Shown here: positions 1 through 11,056 of the stretch, piece by piece
How positions within the stretch are numbered: position 1 is the first letter of the stretch
Layout: every line of letters begins with the position of its first letter
NCBI GenBank assembly: GCA_001579985.1
Contig: LRSR01014779.1
Coordinates: 1-21,941 of the forward strand
Length of the DNA stretch: 21,941 bases
DNA from: Hypsibius dujardini
Taxonomy: Eukaryota; Tardigrada; Eutardigrada; Parachela; Hypsibiidae
Direction: 5' to 3'
The notes under the pieces: generated by a model
What the model was told of the DNA's origin: nothing
What the model saw: the letters and a program-made list of their open reading frames with translations, nothing else
The model's database searches: none
Translations under genes and position numbers: made by a program

Positions 1-41
<41 letters not shown>

Positions 42-190
42 GCAGGCAGACAGACAGACAGATAGACAGACAGATAGACAAACAGATAGACAGCCAGGTG
101 GATAGACACATAGACACACAGACAGAAAGAACATAGACAGTCAACTTGATAGATAAAAACAGGAGGATACTGCAGACAGGCAGGCAAAAA
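1..190. repeat. (GACA)n microsatellite with GATA/GGCA variants
   Basis: Tetranucleotide GACA units run from the window edge, with interspersed GATA, AACA and GGCA variants, and decay after about position 135. The left end continues outside the window. Confidence 0.9.
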
Positions 191-843
191 TCTCATATAG
201 AACAGCTGCACTTCAGGCTTAGTTTTTTCGGGAGTTTATAGCAGATGATGCGGAAAAACGACACTTAGCCCCATGGCCGCTTCTGCCCCACCCACCCAAA
301 TCCCCCACAGACCCCGATGGCGGGGTACTGTAAAACAAAAGTAATTCCTTTGACATGTGGCCAATAGGGACATGTAATTTACTTCTTTCCTACCTCAAGC
401 TATGCAATTAAAAAAATGTTCACAGCCCCTGTATGTGGGCGTTAAAGACGCGGAAGAGTCGCGAGATCGCTCTTTCATCTTCTCCATGCCTGGGCACGCC
501 GTGCACTGCAATTTCAGCGCGGACTGACCGCTCGCTGTTTTAATTGCTCTTTCTTTGCTCGTTGAGAAGAGCTCATTTTTCCTGTCCACCTGCCTGTAAA
601 GTATTTTCTCTCTCTCATTCTTTCTCTCAGTCTCGCATCATTCCATCGCGACCGATTATTGGAGAGGTTCTCCTCGGTATGTACGGAGAACACGATTATC
701 ACACCTAAATTACATTAGCCCGGCGCGTTAAGTGCTCGAAATGAAGTGAGAGGGGCCGAAAAAGTGACCGGAGAAAAAGGTGCAAAGTAGCTCGGCATAC
801 TTAGGGATTACCGCACCGGAGAAAGTCTTCGGTAAATAAGCAT

Positions 844-890
844 GCATGTCTGTCTGTGCCTGTGTGTGTGTGTGTGTCTGTGTGTGTATT
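844..890. repeat. (TG)n / TGTC microsatellite
   Basis: Short TGTC units pass into TG dinucleotides. The open frames here (poly-Cys/Val) are repeat artefacts. The rest of 191-1860 shows nothing else recognisable apart from a poly-C run at 1462-1474 and an (AT)n run at about 1568-1590. Confidence 0.8.
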
Positions 891-1859
891 TATTTGCGGT
901 TATTCGATATCTTATGCATACTACGGGCTCTTCGCGCGTCTCTCAAGGTACAGAACAATGGCCGCATTATGCGAACGTTGCCTTGCCCGCGGAGCTGGCC
1001 GAAAATTAGCATGCCTGTGCGACGGGGTAAACTTCAAGAAAATCCTCAAACGCCTCAGGTGCGATCGAAGCACTTGAAAGCGCGACAAAAAACTAAATAA
1101 AGAAGTCTTAGGTGAAAAAAAAACGGGGAGCCTAATTAAGTGACCGAATTACACGACTACCCGCCGTGTGGTTCTGCAGCGGAACTTCCGGGTTATCGGT
1201 CGGTTCGAATAACATTTATTAAAATGTGGGTCTCCCTCCTAATAAAACGTTACATAAAAGGACGCCGATAAAGCTCTCAAGAACTGACCATATTTTTTAC
1301 AACATTCTGGTTCCGCAAACGGCGAATATTGCGGCAGTTTATTAGGAGCTTTATGGTCGCTGCCGAAAATCGGTCTCCCGTGTCCGACTCGAAAGCAAGC
1401 GCATAAAGCAAAGATAAAAGACAGTTTTATTGGGGGAAGTTTGGTTAAGAGCACAGGTTTCTCCCCCCCCCCCCATATAAATATGTGTCCATAAAGGGAA
1501 AAAGTATTGTTCCGTCGACGAGGTTGTGTGTGAATTGGCATAGGTCGAATGAGAGAGCTCTCTTTCACATATATATATATATATATGTACACGTGTGTAT
1601 GGTCAAAACGGCTCAGCATACACAGCTGGAGCGTGGTCTTTTTGCTTGCCTTTCATCCTCTTTTCGTATTCGAATTGTACGCCAAAAAGGGCATTCATCA
1701 TTCTCACGTACTCGCCGAGAAGACTACTCGTACACAGAGGGACCTCAACAGCAACCTCTCAAGTGTCCGCCGGGTGATCATGGGTAAACACATGCGGCTT
1801 AAGCCGCTGGTCACTCTGGTCAGGCGGGTTAAACAAAATGAACACAGACATGGCCATTT

Positions 1860-2023
1860 AATACACAGGCAAACAGGCAGGCAGACAAACAGGCAGACAG
1901 ACAGACAGGCAGGCGGGCAGACAGGCAGAAAGGCAGACAGACAGGCAAGCGGGCAGATAGGCAGACAGACAGGCAGGCAGGCGGGCAGACAGGCAGGCAG
2001 GCAGGCAGGCATGCAGACAGGCA
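1860..2023. repeat. (CAGACAGG)n / (CAGG)n microsatellite
   Basis: Mixed CAGA and CAGG tetranucleotides with GGGC interruptions extend over about 160 bp. All frames are open only because the repeat lacks stop codons. Confidence 0.9.
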
Positions 2024-2640
2024 GCGCGATATGAGAGAATTGTTCTAATTGTTCGAGGAATATATAAGAGAGCAACGTGTGCGCGTACGCCTAACGTCAG
2101 CCGACACTTTAGCAACTTCCGCAGCAGATGCTGTATTATTCATACGGATAGCTCACATTATTAGAGGCCGTTCCAGCGGGGACAAAGTGTATTCAAAAAC
2201 ATATCGGTATCACCTCTGTAAGTGCTGTAAATAATAGACTGCTCACTTTTAACCACTACCTCCTGCATTGGTAGCTACAGAATAGACAAGCATGGCGTTA
2301 ATTTTCCACACGGACGTAATGATATCCATTTACCGTACACCGAAACTGCATCAAGTGGTTTGATGTTATTTATTGACTTAGACGACCGCGACTGGGATTC
2401 TCGCTGTGCAATTACCACCATTTTTACTTTAATCTTGATGCGCTAAAATCAGAGCAAAGACGCTCTGAACGATCGACAGAAATTCAACTTCTAAAGTCTC
2501 AAACTTTAATTAATTGACATTTGTTTTTGCGGCGATGCCACACTTCCAGGCCATGAAACAAAATTTAATACACTGAACCCGGTGTCGTTATCGGAAGAAC
2601 CGTTGTCCGATAATTTCGCTATCTCTTAGCGCGTCTGCTG

Positions 2641-2683
2641 TTGTGTGTGTGTGGTGTGTGGTGTGGTGTGTGGTGTGTGTACA
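2641..2683. repeat. GT-rich imperfect microsatellite
   Basis: TGTGTGTG and GTGTGGTG units extend over about 43 bp. From 2024 to 3324 I see no other structure and no supportable gene. Confidence 0.75.
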
Positions 2684-3185
2684 CTCATACGGCCTAACCT
2701 CAGCAGTATCAATCACTGGCGTGTCGCCCGCGTGTTGGACATGCATTAATCAGCGCACAGTCAAATATTCCGTTTGTCTGCATCGTCGTGGCGGCTGGTG
2801 GGTTCGTGGCGGCTCGTGGGTTCGTGGCGTATGGACGGAGGACACACACACGAGACAATCGAATTATTCGAAAATTTACGGCTCCTTCTGGCTGCTGCTG
2901 CCGCGGCAAGAAGTCTGCACTTGAAACATTATCGCGCTTTGATTGTGAATTACGAGGGACAAGTCTTATCAGGAAGCGCCCCGGCGCAATGCTTCAATAT
3001 TTGCTCGCACACCAGCATCACACACCCGCAGACGCAGACGCAGTCAAAATAAAATCCGACATAGAGGTAGAGAGAGGACAGAAGAAGATTCTTTTTTTTA
3101 TCATGTAGCTGACCTCTCGACTAATTGTCGATATGACAATCAAACGAGACAGTTGCGTTTTGTATTTGCAATAAAATGGGGCCGT

Positions 3186-3346
3186 ACACAAAGGAGCAGT
3201 CTTGACTCGGCGAGGGTACCTGCTCTGTTCATCTCTCAATTCAAGCTGTACTGGTTTCTGTCTAAATTTCATTGTCTGCTTTAAATGTTATTTGTCTGTA
3301 CATTTCATTTTCTGTCTGCCTGAATGTCTATCTATCTGTCTGTCTA

Positions 3347-3413
<67 letters not shown>

Positions 3414-3530
3414 GCCTTGTTTTGGGTCCTTGATGTTTAACCTTCCAACTAATTTCTCGACTCAACAATCATTCGACAAAGCCACTCTCATATTCATATT
3501 CCACGCAGCAGCACACAAAGGAGCAGTCTT
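3186..3530. repeat. 18-bp direct repeats bracketing a CTGT microsatellite
   Basis: The 18-mer ACACAAAGGAGCAGTCTT occurs exactly at 3186-3203 and again at 3513-3530. About 310 bp lie between the copies, including the CTGT tract. This could be a small segmental duplication or the ends of an unrecognised insertion; no terminal inverted repeats were seen inside the copies. Confidence 0.6.
3325..3415. repeat. (CTGT)n microsatellite
   Basis: CTGT/CTAT units extend over about 90 bp, in the opposite orientation to the tract at 1-190. Confidence 0.9.
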
Positions 3531-3760
3531 TCATTATTCGCTTAGCTTGCTGCATTATTCTCCTGGACTGACCAGTGTCCAGTCTGTGCCGGTAAAAGCC
3601 GCGGCAGTAATTTTCCTTTCCCCTAACCTGCACGGTCTTTTCCGCGCTCACAGACACAAAAAGTCCGGCTCGGACTATTATTCACGCCCTACCGGATCTG
3701 CGAGTAAATTAAATAAGGGAATAATACGTGCATGCAAAAGCCCTTGCAGCATAATTCCAC

Positions 3761-3795
<35 letters not shown>
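3761..3795. repeat. (TG)n microsatellite
   Basis: This is an uninterrupted GT/TG dinucleotide run. The 900 bp after it (3796-4700) contain no repeat or gene that I can support. Confidence 0.9.
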
Positions 3796-4703
3796 CGGAC
3801 ATGCCAAATTGCGCTGGAGTAAAATGCAGAAAGAGCGCCGCTAAAAGAGGTCAGTAAAATGTAAACGCCATTAAACGGGGAAAAATTATGGCTTCGAGCT
3901 GGAAATGAAAATCGCTGGAGCGAGGAGGAATGGGCTTCTTTTTGAAAAGTGTAAGTCAACCGCAAAAGTCGAACGAGAATCGTGCCGGGACGCAGGTGAA
4001 CCACCTAACCATAAAAATTAGTTAACGACTCGAAAAAATGCTGAATCTCATAAATTTAATATTTTCCTCTACTTTTAATAAAAAAACAAAACAAAAACGA
4101 TGAACCCTTTCTCCAAATGCGCATTTGTGCAGTGCGCGATGTGCGTGTGTAATGTGCGTTCTCTTAGTGCACAATATCCGAGTGGGAAAATATCTGTCAG
4201 CAGAGGTGGTGCTCGAATAACGCGGTAAGAAAGCCGTCGGTAATGTCAAGTGGATAACTGGCCATAGTTGGCTGCGTGAAGTGGCTGATTGCACCTGAAC
4301 GACGGAGAACTCACGAGAGAAGTACCCTTTATAATAACCTACCTCACTATAGAGCACAACTTTTCCACAATTCAAAACTCTCCGCCAAAAATTGGCAAGA
4401 TCCCTACACTGGCAGGTAAACAAGACAAGATTTGAGGTTGTTGTTGCTCATGGCAGACAGCCTCGTTCCATCAAGTCGCGCACAGACAAACAAGAAGGAG
4501 CAAAAAAGAGATTTTGACTGACAGTCGAGAGATTTTCTAATCTCCGCAACAGGTAATTTCCACCTTTTAACAACAGCAGCGACAAAAGGCAGGGCCTCTC
4601 TCAAAGCTCTTCTCTAGACCGAGCTGCTCCGCCGGAGATCTACGCGGCTTAGCTCGGCAGATTAATTCTCGACACGGCCAACATCATCATGCCTCTCTGT
4701 GTC

Positions 4704-4869
4704 TCTTTGTGCCTGTCTGTCTGTGTCTGTGTCTGTCTGTCTGTGTCTGTCTGTGTCTGTCTGTGTCTGTGTCTGTGTCTGTGTCTGTGTCTGTGTCTGT
4801 GTCTGTGTCTGTGTCTGTGTCTGTGTCTGTGTCTGTCTGTCTGTTTGTCTGTCTGTTTGTCTGTCTGTT

Positions 4870-4904
<35 letters not shown>

Positions 4905-4906
4905 GT
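4704..4906. repeat. (CTGTGT)n then (CTGT)n compound microsatellite
   Basis: About 200 bp of repeats: hexamer CTGTGT units make up the left half and tetramer CTGT units (with CTGTTTGT variants) the right half. The abrupt change of unit suggests two independent expansions. All six frames are open through most of it, producing spurious long open frames. Confidence 0.92.
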
Positions 4907-5613
4907 GTTGTGTTGTAGCAAAGAAGGGACTGACAAAACAGAAAAAAGAGCCACCAACCACAAACTACTGCACTGTCTAGCCGCGGTCGTGCCAAGCACA
5001 AGAAAGAGATATTAAGAATGGAAATATGCGTGTATTGTGACGGCATCAGGTACTACAGTGTAGGTTCGAATGAAAAAAGGTAAAAGAGAAGAAGCCGGCG
5101 TGCGTGAGAGACAGGGATGTGGGTCTCTCTCGCTCTCTTACGGCGGCACGGAAAACATGTCTTTTGTCAGTGTGAGTTCGCTTGAGTGAGCACTCTCCTC
5201 GCAGCACACACACACACACAAGTCAAAGGAGAGAAAAAACTGATTTTTTTCTCTTGTCGTCTATTCAGCTGTGAGCTCTGACATGATATGATATAATTAT
5301 TCTTCCGCTTCATGAAAAATCGACATGCTCATTAGGTGCTTGCCGGAATAGACAGGCAGGCAGTAAGAAGAGCGACACGTTCACGCGGCTTTTTATAGTC
5401 AATTCTAAACTGTATCATCTCCATGCTGCGTTCTGTAAATAGACTTTTAACTGTCCCGTATTGTGTCTTAAATTCATCAAATATTCTATCTTATTTTTCA
5501 TTTAATTAATCAAGATTTTTTTTTCTGAGACTTTTATCCGACATTTTGCTGGAATAAATTTGTCTGATTGCTTGGCTGTAAGTTAGGCGTGGTACTGTAT
5601 ATAAGTAGCTTAC

Positions 5614-5978
5614 ATGGGATTTGAGGAGTTCCAGTAGACATCCGGTAGTTTGATGGCTGCCGCACCCTGCCATCGGACCGATCCAAAGATGAGCAGTAAG
5701 AGGCTGTATCGCAGCAGTGTCGATATCCTGAAGGGATCCCTCGTCGTTCTTGTTGCTGCGGTTGTTGTTGGCGGCATGGGATACGGTCGGACGGACTCCG
5801 TCGTCGTCGTTTCACCTGCTCGAGCGGAACCACTTGACCTAATGTCGTCCCGTTTGCGGCAGCAGTCGCACGCCGCTTCTGCTGCTTCACTTCCGACTGC
5901 TGCTGCTGTCTGCACCGGGACGTGAAGGTCTTCGGGAATCAGGCTGATGAAACAAATATTTTCCTCATCGGAATCCAT
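5614..5978 (-). CDS. ephrin: Ephrin, first coding exon (partial gene)
   Basis: Ephrins are cell-surface ligands of Eph receptor tyrosine kinases. This exon encodes 121 residues plus two bases and ends IKLPDVYWNSSNPM, whose YWNSSNP is the near-invariant start of the ephrin receptor-binding domain. A hydrophobic segment (about residues 88-101, STLLRYSLLLLIFGSV) and an alanine-rich GAAA precede it, as expected of a signal peptide or signal anchor. The start chosen is the first in-frame ATG (5978-5976 on the minus strand) with A at -3 and G at +4. It puts about 87 residues, acidic then Thr/Ala-rich, before the hydrophobic core. The exon ends in a phase-2 GTAAGC donor at 5613. A second ATG at residue 68, in poor context, would give a more usual signal peptide. 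The remaining exons are outside the window. Confidence 0.82.
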
Positions 5979-6233
5979 TTCCGGACGCGGTGATTGGGGG
6001 GGGGGGTGAGGGTGAGGCACACAGCTGGTGAGGCAAATCAAGCAGTCGATTAGACGGCCTGTAGCATGCCGGTAGTAGTACTGTTAGGCGTACTCGAAGT
6101 CGGGGTCTACAGCGTAAACGACACCGGAGATCCGTAGAGGGGAAACGGGCGATTATGCAGACGGACCAACAGTGGCGCACAGCAGCGGGTCTCTGGTATC
6201 AGGATGGGACCACTCTTGCAGTTGTAGTCGTTA

Positions 6234-6312
6234 TCGGTGTGTGTGTCTGCCTCTGTGTCTGCGTGTCTGCGTCTGTGTCTGCGTCTGCGTCTGTGTGTCT
6301 GTGTGTGTGTGG
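6234..6312. repeat. TGTGTCTGCGTCTG-type imperfect microsatellite
   Basis: TG and CTG(C/T)GT units extend over about 80 bp. Confidence 0.8.
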
Positions 6313-6560
6313 AAGAGGAGCGTTATCTCCGACACGTACGGGGGATTGCTGTGGTCAGATCAACGAGCGTCTATACACGTATACACACACACGGAGGACG
6401 AAGTGTGAGTGTGTGTCTGTGAGAGCTGCGGTGGATAACTGAAAAACGTGCGAAAGTCGCGGGAAATGAATTTGCTACTGCGGAAAAGAGTTTCGGCTTG
6501 ATTAGTACGCGCACCACCGTGAGTAGTGAAGCCGTATAGATGTGAATGCTCATCATCATC

Positions 6561-6561
6561 A

Positions 6562-6593
<32 letters not shown>

Positions 6594-6602
6594 GTCTGTC
6601 TG
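6561..6602. repeat. (CTGT)n microsatellite
   Basis: About ten CTGT units with one CTAT variant. Confidence 0.88.
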
Positions 6603-7248
6603 CGGCCTGCGCGAGAGGAATCGCTCTGGGTGATTTGATTCAGTCAATCCAATTGGTCAGTTCGGTGTGGAACACGCCCACTGCGCTCACTGACTGCGTG
6701 CAGAAGGAGGCGTGGTTTCCGCAGGCCCTCTCTCATTGTGATGAGTGTCGACTGTTGACCACTGGCCGTGTATGTTGCTCCGAATACTCGATCCCGGAAC
6801 GTGACGAAGGTTTTCTGGAAGATTTTCACCAGTTTGTTTTTCTTCAAAAAAAAATTGTGCACGAGACATCAGGCAATCCAGCGCACCTGTACATTTTCAT
6901 ACATTGTAGTTCATTTCACCTGTACATTGTAGTTCATTTTTCATAGGGCAATTTCATAGCATGTCATGAATTCAAAACCCGCACACCCATCATCGATCAT
7001 GCCCAAACACTGTACAGTAAATGTCCCGGAAGTCACAACGGAACGATTTTTACCGTACAATTAATCGACTATTCGACGGAATATTAGGACTTTTTTTTAC
7101 ACAAAATGTCTTGATCCAAATTCTACTTCGATCAATCAAAGATCACCCTCAAAATTCCAGGACCTCATTATAGACCTGGTTCGTGTAGTTTTTAGCTCTT
7201 TCAAATTCAGCTAACAGTTTTTATTCAAGGGACAGTTTATTGCGGTAT

Positions 7249-7330
7249 GTTTAAAAAATATAAAAAATTTGAAAAATTTGAAAAATATAAAAAAAATAAA
7301 AAAATAAAAAAAATAAAAAAAATAAAAAGC
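7249..7330. repeat. A-rich low-complexity tract
   Basis: Runs of A6-A9 are separated by T, TT or TTTG. This could be an old poly-A-like tail or simple slippage; no retroelement coding sequence adjoins it. Between it and 7760 only short GA runs (about 7440-7462 and 7625-7639) are visible. Confidence 0.8.
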
Positions 7331-7760
7331 TGGAAATCAATGACAACATCGGGGTGCATAATTAATGCGTCATTAAATCCGAGCTGAACAATATGATACG
7401 CAATGCGTTGTGACAAGGCTTTTATGTGCGTACAGTAAAGAGAGAGAAAGAGAGAAAGAGAGTGTGCATGGTGAGGCCTAAAGGGGTCTCTGGTTTCAAG
7501 GCAGCCGGTGTAGGCCGCGAACCATGTCAAAGTGGTGGTGTTGCCGTTGTTTTTCCCTTTCTTAAACACAACAATTATCGAGTGCACACTCCGTGAAAGA
7601 GATGTTCATGTTCAGATAAAAAAAGAGAGAGAGAGAGACTGCGTCATGCCGATCAAGAGGGGTGATCTCGTCAATCGATATTGTTACGTCCGATTCTAGT
7701 GAGCGAGTGTAAGCGCCACCGTTGATGATTACAAAACTTTCAATTGTCGTCTGTGAACCT

Positions 7761-7880
7761 CACCTTACGGCGCACTAGTGAACCTTACGGCGCACCAGTG
7801 AACCTTACGGCGCACCAGCGAACCTTACGGCGCACCAGCGAACCTTACGGCGCACCAGTGAACCTTACGGCGCACCAGTG
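7761..7880. repeat. 20-bp minisatellite, 6 copies
   Basis: Six consecutive 20-bp units of consensus AACCTTACGGCGCACCAGTG differ only at a few positions (first unit CACC and CTAG; two units end CAGCG). The period is exact throughout. A partial half-unit (CTGTGAACCTC) precedes the array and AACCG follows it. Confidence 0.95.
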
Positions 7881-7884
7881 AACC

Positions 7885-8690
7885 GAACGCATGTATTCTT
7901 TCTTTGCTCTTTTATTCGGGCCAGCCGGACCAATAGTGATGGTTTAATTTCGCGCCAGTCTTTCTAGCCTGACTGACTGCTGACCTCGAACTATCTAAAA
8001 ACAAAAGGGTCCTTCGTCAAGATTTACCCTGTACTTGTAGACTGTCAGTCTGTCAGTACTCGCGCACAAATTCCGTCGTGGCCGTAAATAAGACACACTG
8101 CTGATCAGACATGTTCTCCAGTTTCGATGTTCTCATCGTCGTTGGAGGCATATCCCTCCACAATGGTGATAACGAGCGAGGAATCTTCGCATGGTCACCG
8201 TCCCATACTTTCAGACAAACCGCAACAGTGTTTTTAATTCAAGCTCCTTGCGGTTCTTTGTCGCGGACCGCGGACCGACGAACCGGTTTGGAGTCTTTCT
8301 GCGACGACGTTTCGCCTTCCCAATTGCAACGATAGCCGTTATTATTCCTACCCAGAAGTCACAAGCGCATATTTGGCGGGCATTGGCATTTCTTAAAATC
8401 ATAAAATAACATTGGTCTAATCCGAGAAGAATGGAACACACAGGTATGTCGCCCAAACGCCGGCCAAACACCGCCCTTTTATCCGTCAACCAACGTGTAC
8501 GGCAACAAGTTCTCAAAAAGCCCATAATCTCATAATATGTATCCACACTACGCACAGCACTTAATAAGCAATATGCGCCATGACACGAACTCCTGTCCTC
8601 GACACATCGACACGAAGACACGAGGCGCTCGATTGTGGAACAAAACCAGAACAGACCAATCTTACCGTAGACTGCCGCACATTTCGGTGG
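7885..8690. other. No supportable gene (7885-8690)
   Basis: There are moderate-length open frames on both strands, but none with a recognisable domain, codon pattern or splice structure. Confidence 0.4.
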
Positions 8691-8696
8691 AACCGC

Positions 8697-9195
8697 GTTC
8701 GGTTTAACGGAACACTCGTTGAAAATCAGCCTAGCCTTGATTGTTTCAAATGTATGAACGCAAGACTACATTTCGTTGATTGCCACTTCCGCAGTGCTGT
8801 AAACGCCGGGCATAATTTTCTGCACCGGCCGGTCGAACTAACCGAACGCCGTACCGAACAGTGCGGCGCTCTACAGCGTAGTACAGTAGTATAGTAGTAC
8901 AGTAGTACAGTACAGTAGTACAGTACAGTAGTACAGTACAGTAGTACAGTACAGTAGTACAGTACAGTAGTACAGTACAGTAGTATAGTAGTATAGTAGT
9001 ACAGTATAGTATTGTATAGTACAGTACAGTAGTACAGTAGTACAGTAGTGCAGTAGTATAGTAGTAATGTACAGTAATGTACAATCTGGGTGAAAACGCG
9101 GGAACATGTTCGGTTGAACAGAACACGCGTAAACTGCCACCAGTGTTTGATTGATTCAAAGAATGAAGCACAAGACTGCAATCAATTGATTGACG
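8697..9195. repeat. Diverged direct repeats flanking a (GTACAGTA)n tract
   Basis: Two segments, about 8697-8784 and 9108-9195, align in direct orientation. Both begin GTTCGGTT-AAC-GAACAC and share TTGATTG-TTCAAA, ATGAA-GCA, CAAGACT and a terminal TTGATTG. They bracket the GTA/CAGTA microsatellite at 8877-9085. The arrangement looks like an old tandem duplication or a decayed element with short direct terminal repeats. Confidence 0.6.
8877..9085. repeat. (AGTAGTAC / AGTACAGT)n compound microsatellite
   Basis: About 200 bp of mixed AGT, AC and AT units, giving poly-Tyr/Leu/Cys open frames on the minus strand. These are not genes. Confidence 0.9.
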
Positions 9196-9199
9196 CACT

Positions 9200-9960
9200 C
9201 AGTCTTTAAAGTTTGATTGTTGATTCGTCTTGCGTCTAAAAATGGATTTCTTCCACTGATTTTTAGTTTTTTTTTTAACGAAGAGTCTTTCGTGGAGAAA
9301 GTCAAGCCGGATTCTGATCTGTAATGAATAAATTTTTCTATCGAAATCTAATGTTTGATTGATGGATTACGGGCGTAATTCTGTAATCGTACGAGCAGAA
9401 TTTACCGCACCGGGGGGGGGGGCAAAATAAGCGATCGTTCGACTGGCCAAAAATTGTTCCCGTGTTTTCATCCAGATTATACAGTAACACTTCGTGTGAT
9501 GTGTGCTCTTGTGTGCTGCTGCCACACTTCACGAGGAAATGGCGATTTAGTCGTGAACTCGTGAGCCGTTGATGTGACCCACACACGATCTCACGCTCAG
9601 TTGCACTTCGTGTCTTCGTGTCTTCGTTTCTTCGTTTGTCGGAAAAGGACTCTGTGTCATTGCGTATATTGCTTAATATATATGTACAGTTTACGCCAGC
9701 ACTGCACTGCATGTTTGTCCCGTCGCGTTGCAAGAGCACTCTCGCTCTCGCCGCGAAAGCTCTCAAGAAAAATGACAATAATTACAGGCTAGCCGGGATG
9801 ATCCGTTGATGGAGGTAGGCGGAGCAGTAGCCCCAACCGTCAGTCATTAATCCTCCTCCCCTCTCTCTCTCTCTCTCGGGGTTTTTCTCGTTTTACGATT
9901 TTAAAAACTTTATTTTATATCCGTATTCGGAGTTTGGAGTTTTCCAAGACTTGCAATCTG
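9200..9960. other. No supportable gene (9200-9960)
   Basis: Contains a G8-10 run at about 9412-9422 and a (CT)n run at about 9860-9878. An open frame on the minus strand (9338-9778) has no recognisable domain or good start and is not called. Confidence 0.4.
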
Positions 9961-9967
9961 CGAGTGA

Positions 9968-10140
9968 GATAGGCAGGCAGACAGACGGACGGTCAGGCAG
10001 GCAGACAGACAGACGGACCGACAGGCAGACAGACGGACGGACAGCCAGGCAGACAGACGGACAGGCAGGCAGACAGACGGACCGACAGGCAGGCAAACAG
10101 ATGGGCAGGCAGGCAGGCAGGCAGGCAGGCGGACAGACAG
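9968..10140. repeat. (CAGACAGACGGACGGA)n microsatellite
   Basis: Mixed GACA, GACG and GGCA tetramers extend over about 170 bp, with all frames open. Confidence 0.9.
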
Positions 10141-10689
10141 TGCGACGACATACTGGACAGACAATCGCGAAAAACAGATGCAGCGAGTATGACCCCGGTA
10201 AGACTTTTTAATCGCTTCAGCCTGGAAATTGATTTTTACTTCCACGGATTCATCTCGGACGCGACGCATGACTGGGCGTGGCAGCATCATTTCTCTTCCG
10301 AGAGAAGAAGAGAGTGAGGGACACACTGACAGCAGACCGGGCAATCAAAGTAGCAGACAAACGTTTGCGGCTGATGATATGGCGACAGCCAACAAAAAAA
10401 GCGCAAGATGTTTTTAATGTCTTTCCGCACGCAAGCGTAGCAGGCAAACCGCGCGCGGATCGGAGTTGAGGCGAGTAAATCTTTCTGTCCATCAATAAAA
10501 CTGTCTCAGTCCGTTTCGCAGGGCGGTTATTTGCGGGACGATTAAAGTGTGATAGGTGGGGACGAGCCTTTTGAGTAGAGGAAAATGTAGGTGAGTTTGG
10601 CCTTTGTTGGTGCCCGGTGATTTGTTTATGGCTAATGGGCGGTGTAGGCGTCGTGGCTTTCTTTCTTGCCTTCGCAGTCCGGTGTGTGC

Positions 10690-10739
10690 CCTAATTGCAG
10701 GGCGCCACCTACATGCACGTATCCTAATTGCAGGGCGCC
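10690..10739. repeat. 17-bp direct repeat
   Basis: CCTAATTGCAGGGCGCC occurs exactly at 10690-10706 and 10723-10739, that is with a 33-bp period. Confidence 0.75.
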
Positions 10740-10906
10740 GTGTGGGCTGGAGGTTTAATTTGAATGGCATGGATTGAAATTAGTCGGGTCAACGAGATAT
10801 TAGAATCGGCAATCTTAAAACGCGCATTATAGTACGTAGAGCGATCGTTGGAGTGGGGTACCCACTCATTTTCTCGTTGCAGTAATAATGAGAAATGCAA
10901 AAACAG

Positions 10907-11056
10907 ACGAGGCAGTTGTGGCGAGGCAGTTGTGCCAGAACGACGCAGACAGGCAGAATGAGACAGAAAGAGGCAGTCAGGACGACACAGGACGACACAG
11001 GACGAGGCAGGCAGAGCGAGGCAGGACGAGGCAGGCAGGATGAGGCAGTTGTGACG
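10907..11056. repeat. GACGAGGCAGG / GACGACACAG minisatellite
   Basis: Irregular repeats of about 10-16 bp based on GACGAGGCAG, GAGGCAGTTGTG and GACGACACAG. The flanking GAGGCAGTTGTG copies (near 10910-10932 and 11041-11053) bracket the array. Confidence 0.75.

Larger units (their letters stand above)
1..5613 (-). other. Probable first intron of the ephrin gene (3' part outside window)
   Basis: The ephrin exon at 5614-5978 ends in a splice donor (GTAAGC on the minus strand) directly after its YWNSSNP motif, so the DNA to its left is transcribed intron unless another gene lies inside it. I looked on both strands for the next ephrin exon (the rest of the receptor-binding domain with its conserved cysteines) and found none here. 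The content is microsatellites (1-190, 844-890, 1860-2023, 2641-2683, 3325-3415, 3761-3795, 4704-4906) separated by unique-looking DNA with many stops in all frames. Open frames across the repeats are low-complexity artefacts. That this is intron 1 is an inference from the donor. Confidence 0.6.
5979..7240. other. Upstream/5' flank of the ephrin exon, no gene seen
   Basis: This presumably contains the ephrin 5' UTR and promoter, but I cannot place a transcription start. It holds a poly-G run (about 5996-6007), a TG/CTG-rich tract (about 6234-6312), CA-rich bits near 6375-6395 and a CTGT tract (6561-6602). Open frames here are short or repeat-driven. Confidence 0.5.

Noticed and set aside
1549-2115. 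Open frames on both strands with poly-(CLPA) or (TGRQ) runs
   Set aside because: Produced by the CAGG/CAGA repeat at 1860-2023.
4649-5046. Long open frames in five frames (Gln/Thr/Asp/Arg- and Cys/Leu/Ser/Val-rich)
   Set aside because: They are translations of the CTGTGT/CTGT microsatellite, which lacks stops; no domain or splice context.
5058-5075. GGTTCGAAT, resembling a tRNA B box (also at about 1202)
   Set aside because: No matching A box, acceptor stem or anticodon arm could be folded around either site.
5650-5925. Plus-strand open frame of about 90 codons
   Set aside because: Antisense shadow of the ephrin exon, which has a clear family motif, a good start and a splice donor on the minus strand.
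8211-8621. Minus-strand open frame with an Arg/Lys cluster (KRRRRK) faintly like the N terminus of Harbinger-type nucleases
   Set aside because: Only a basic cluster and a weak resemblance; no DDE motif, no TIRs, and the frame stops soon after.
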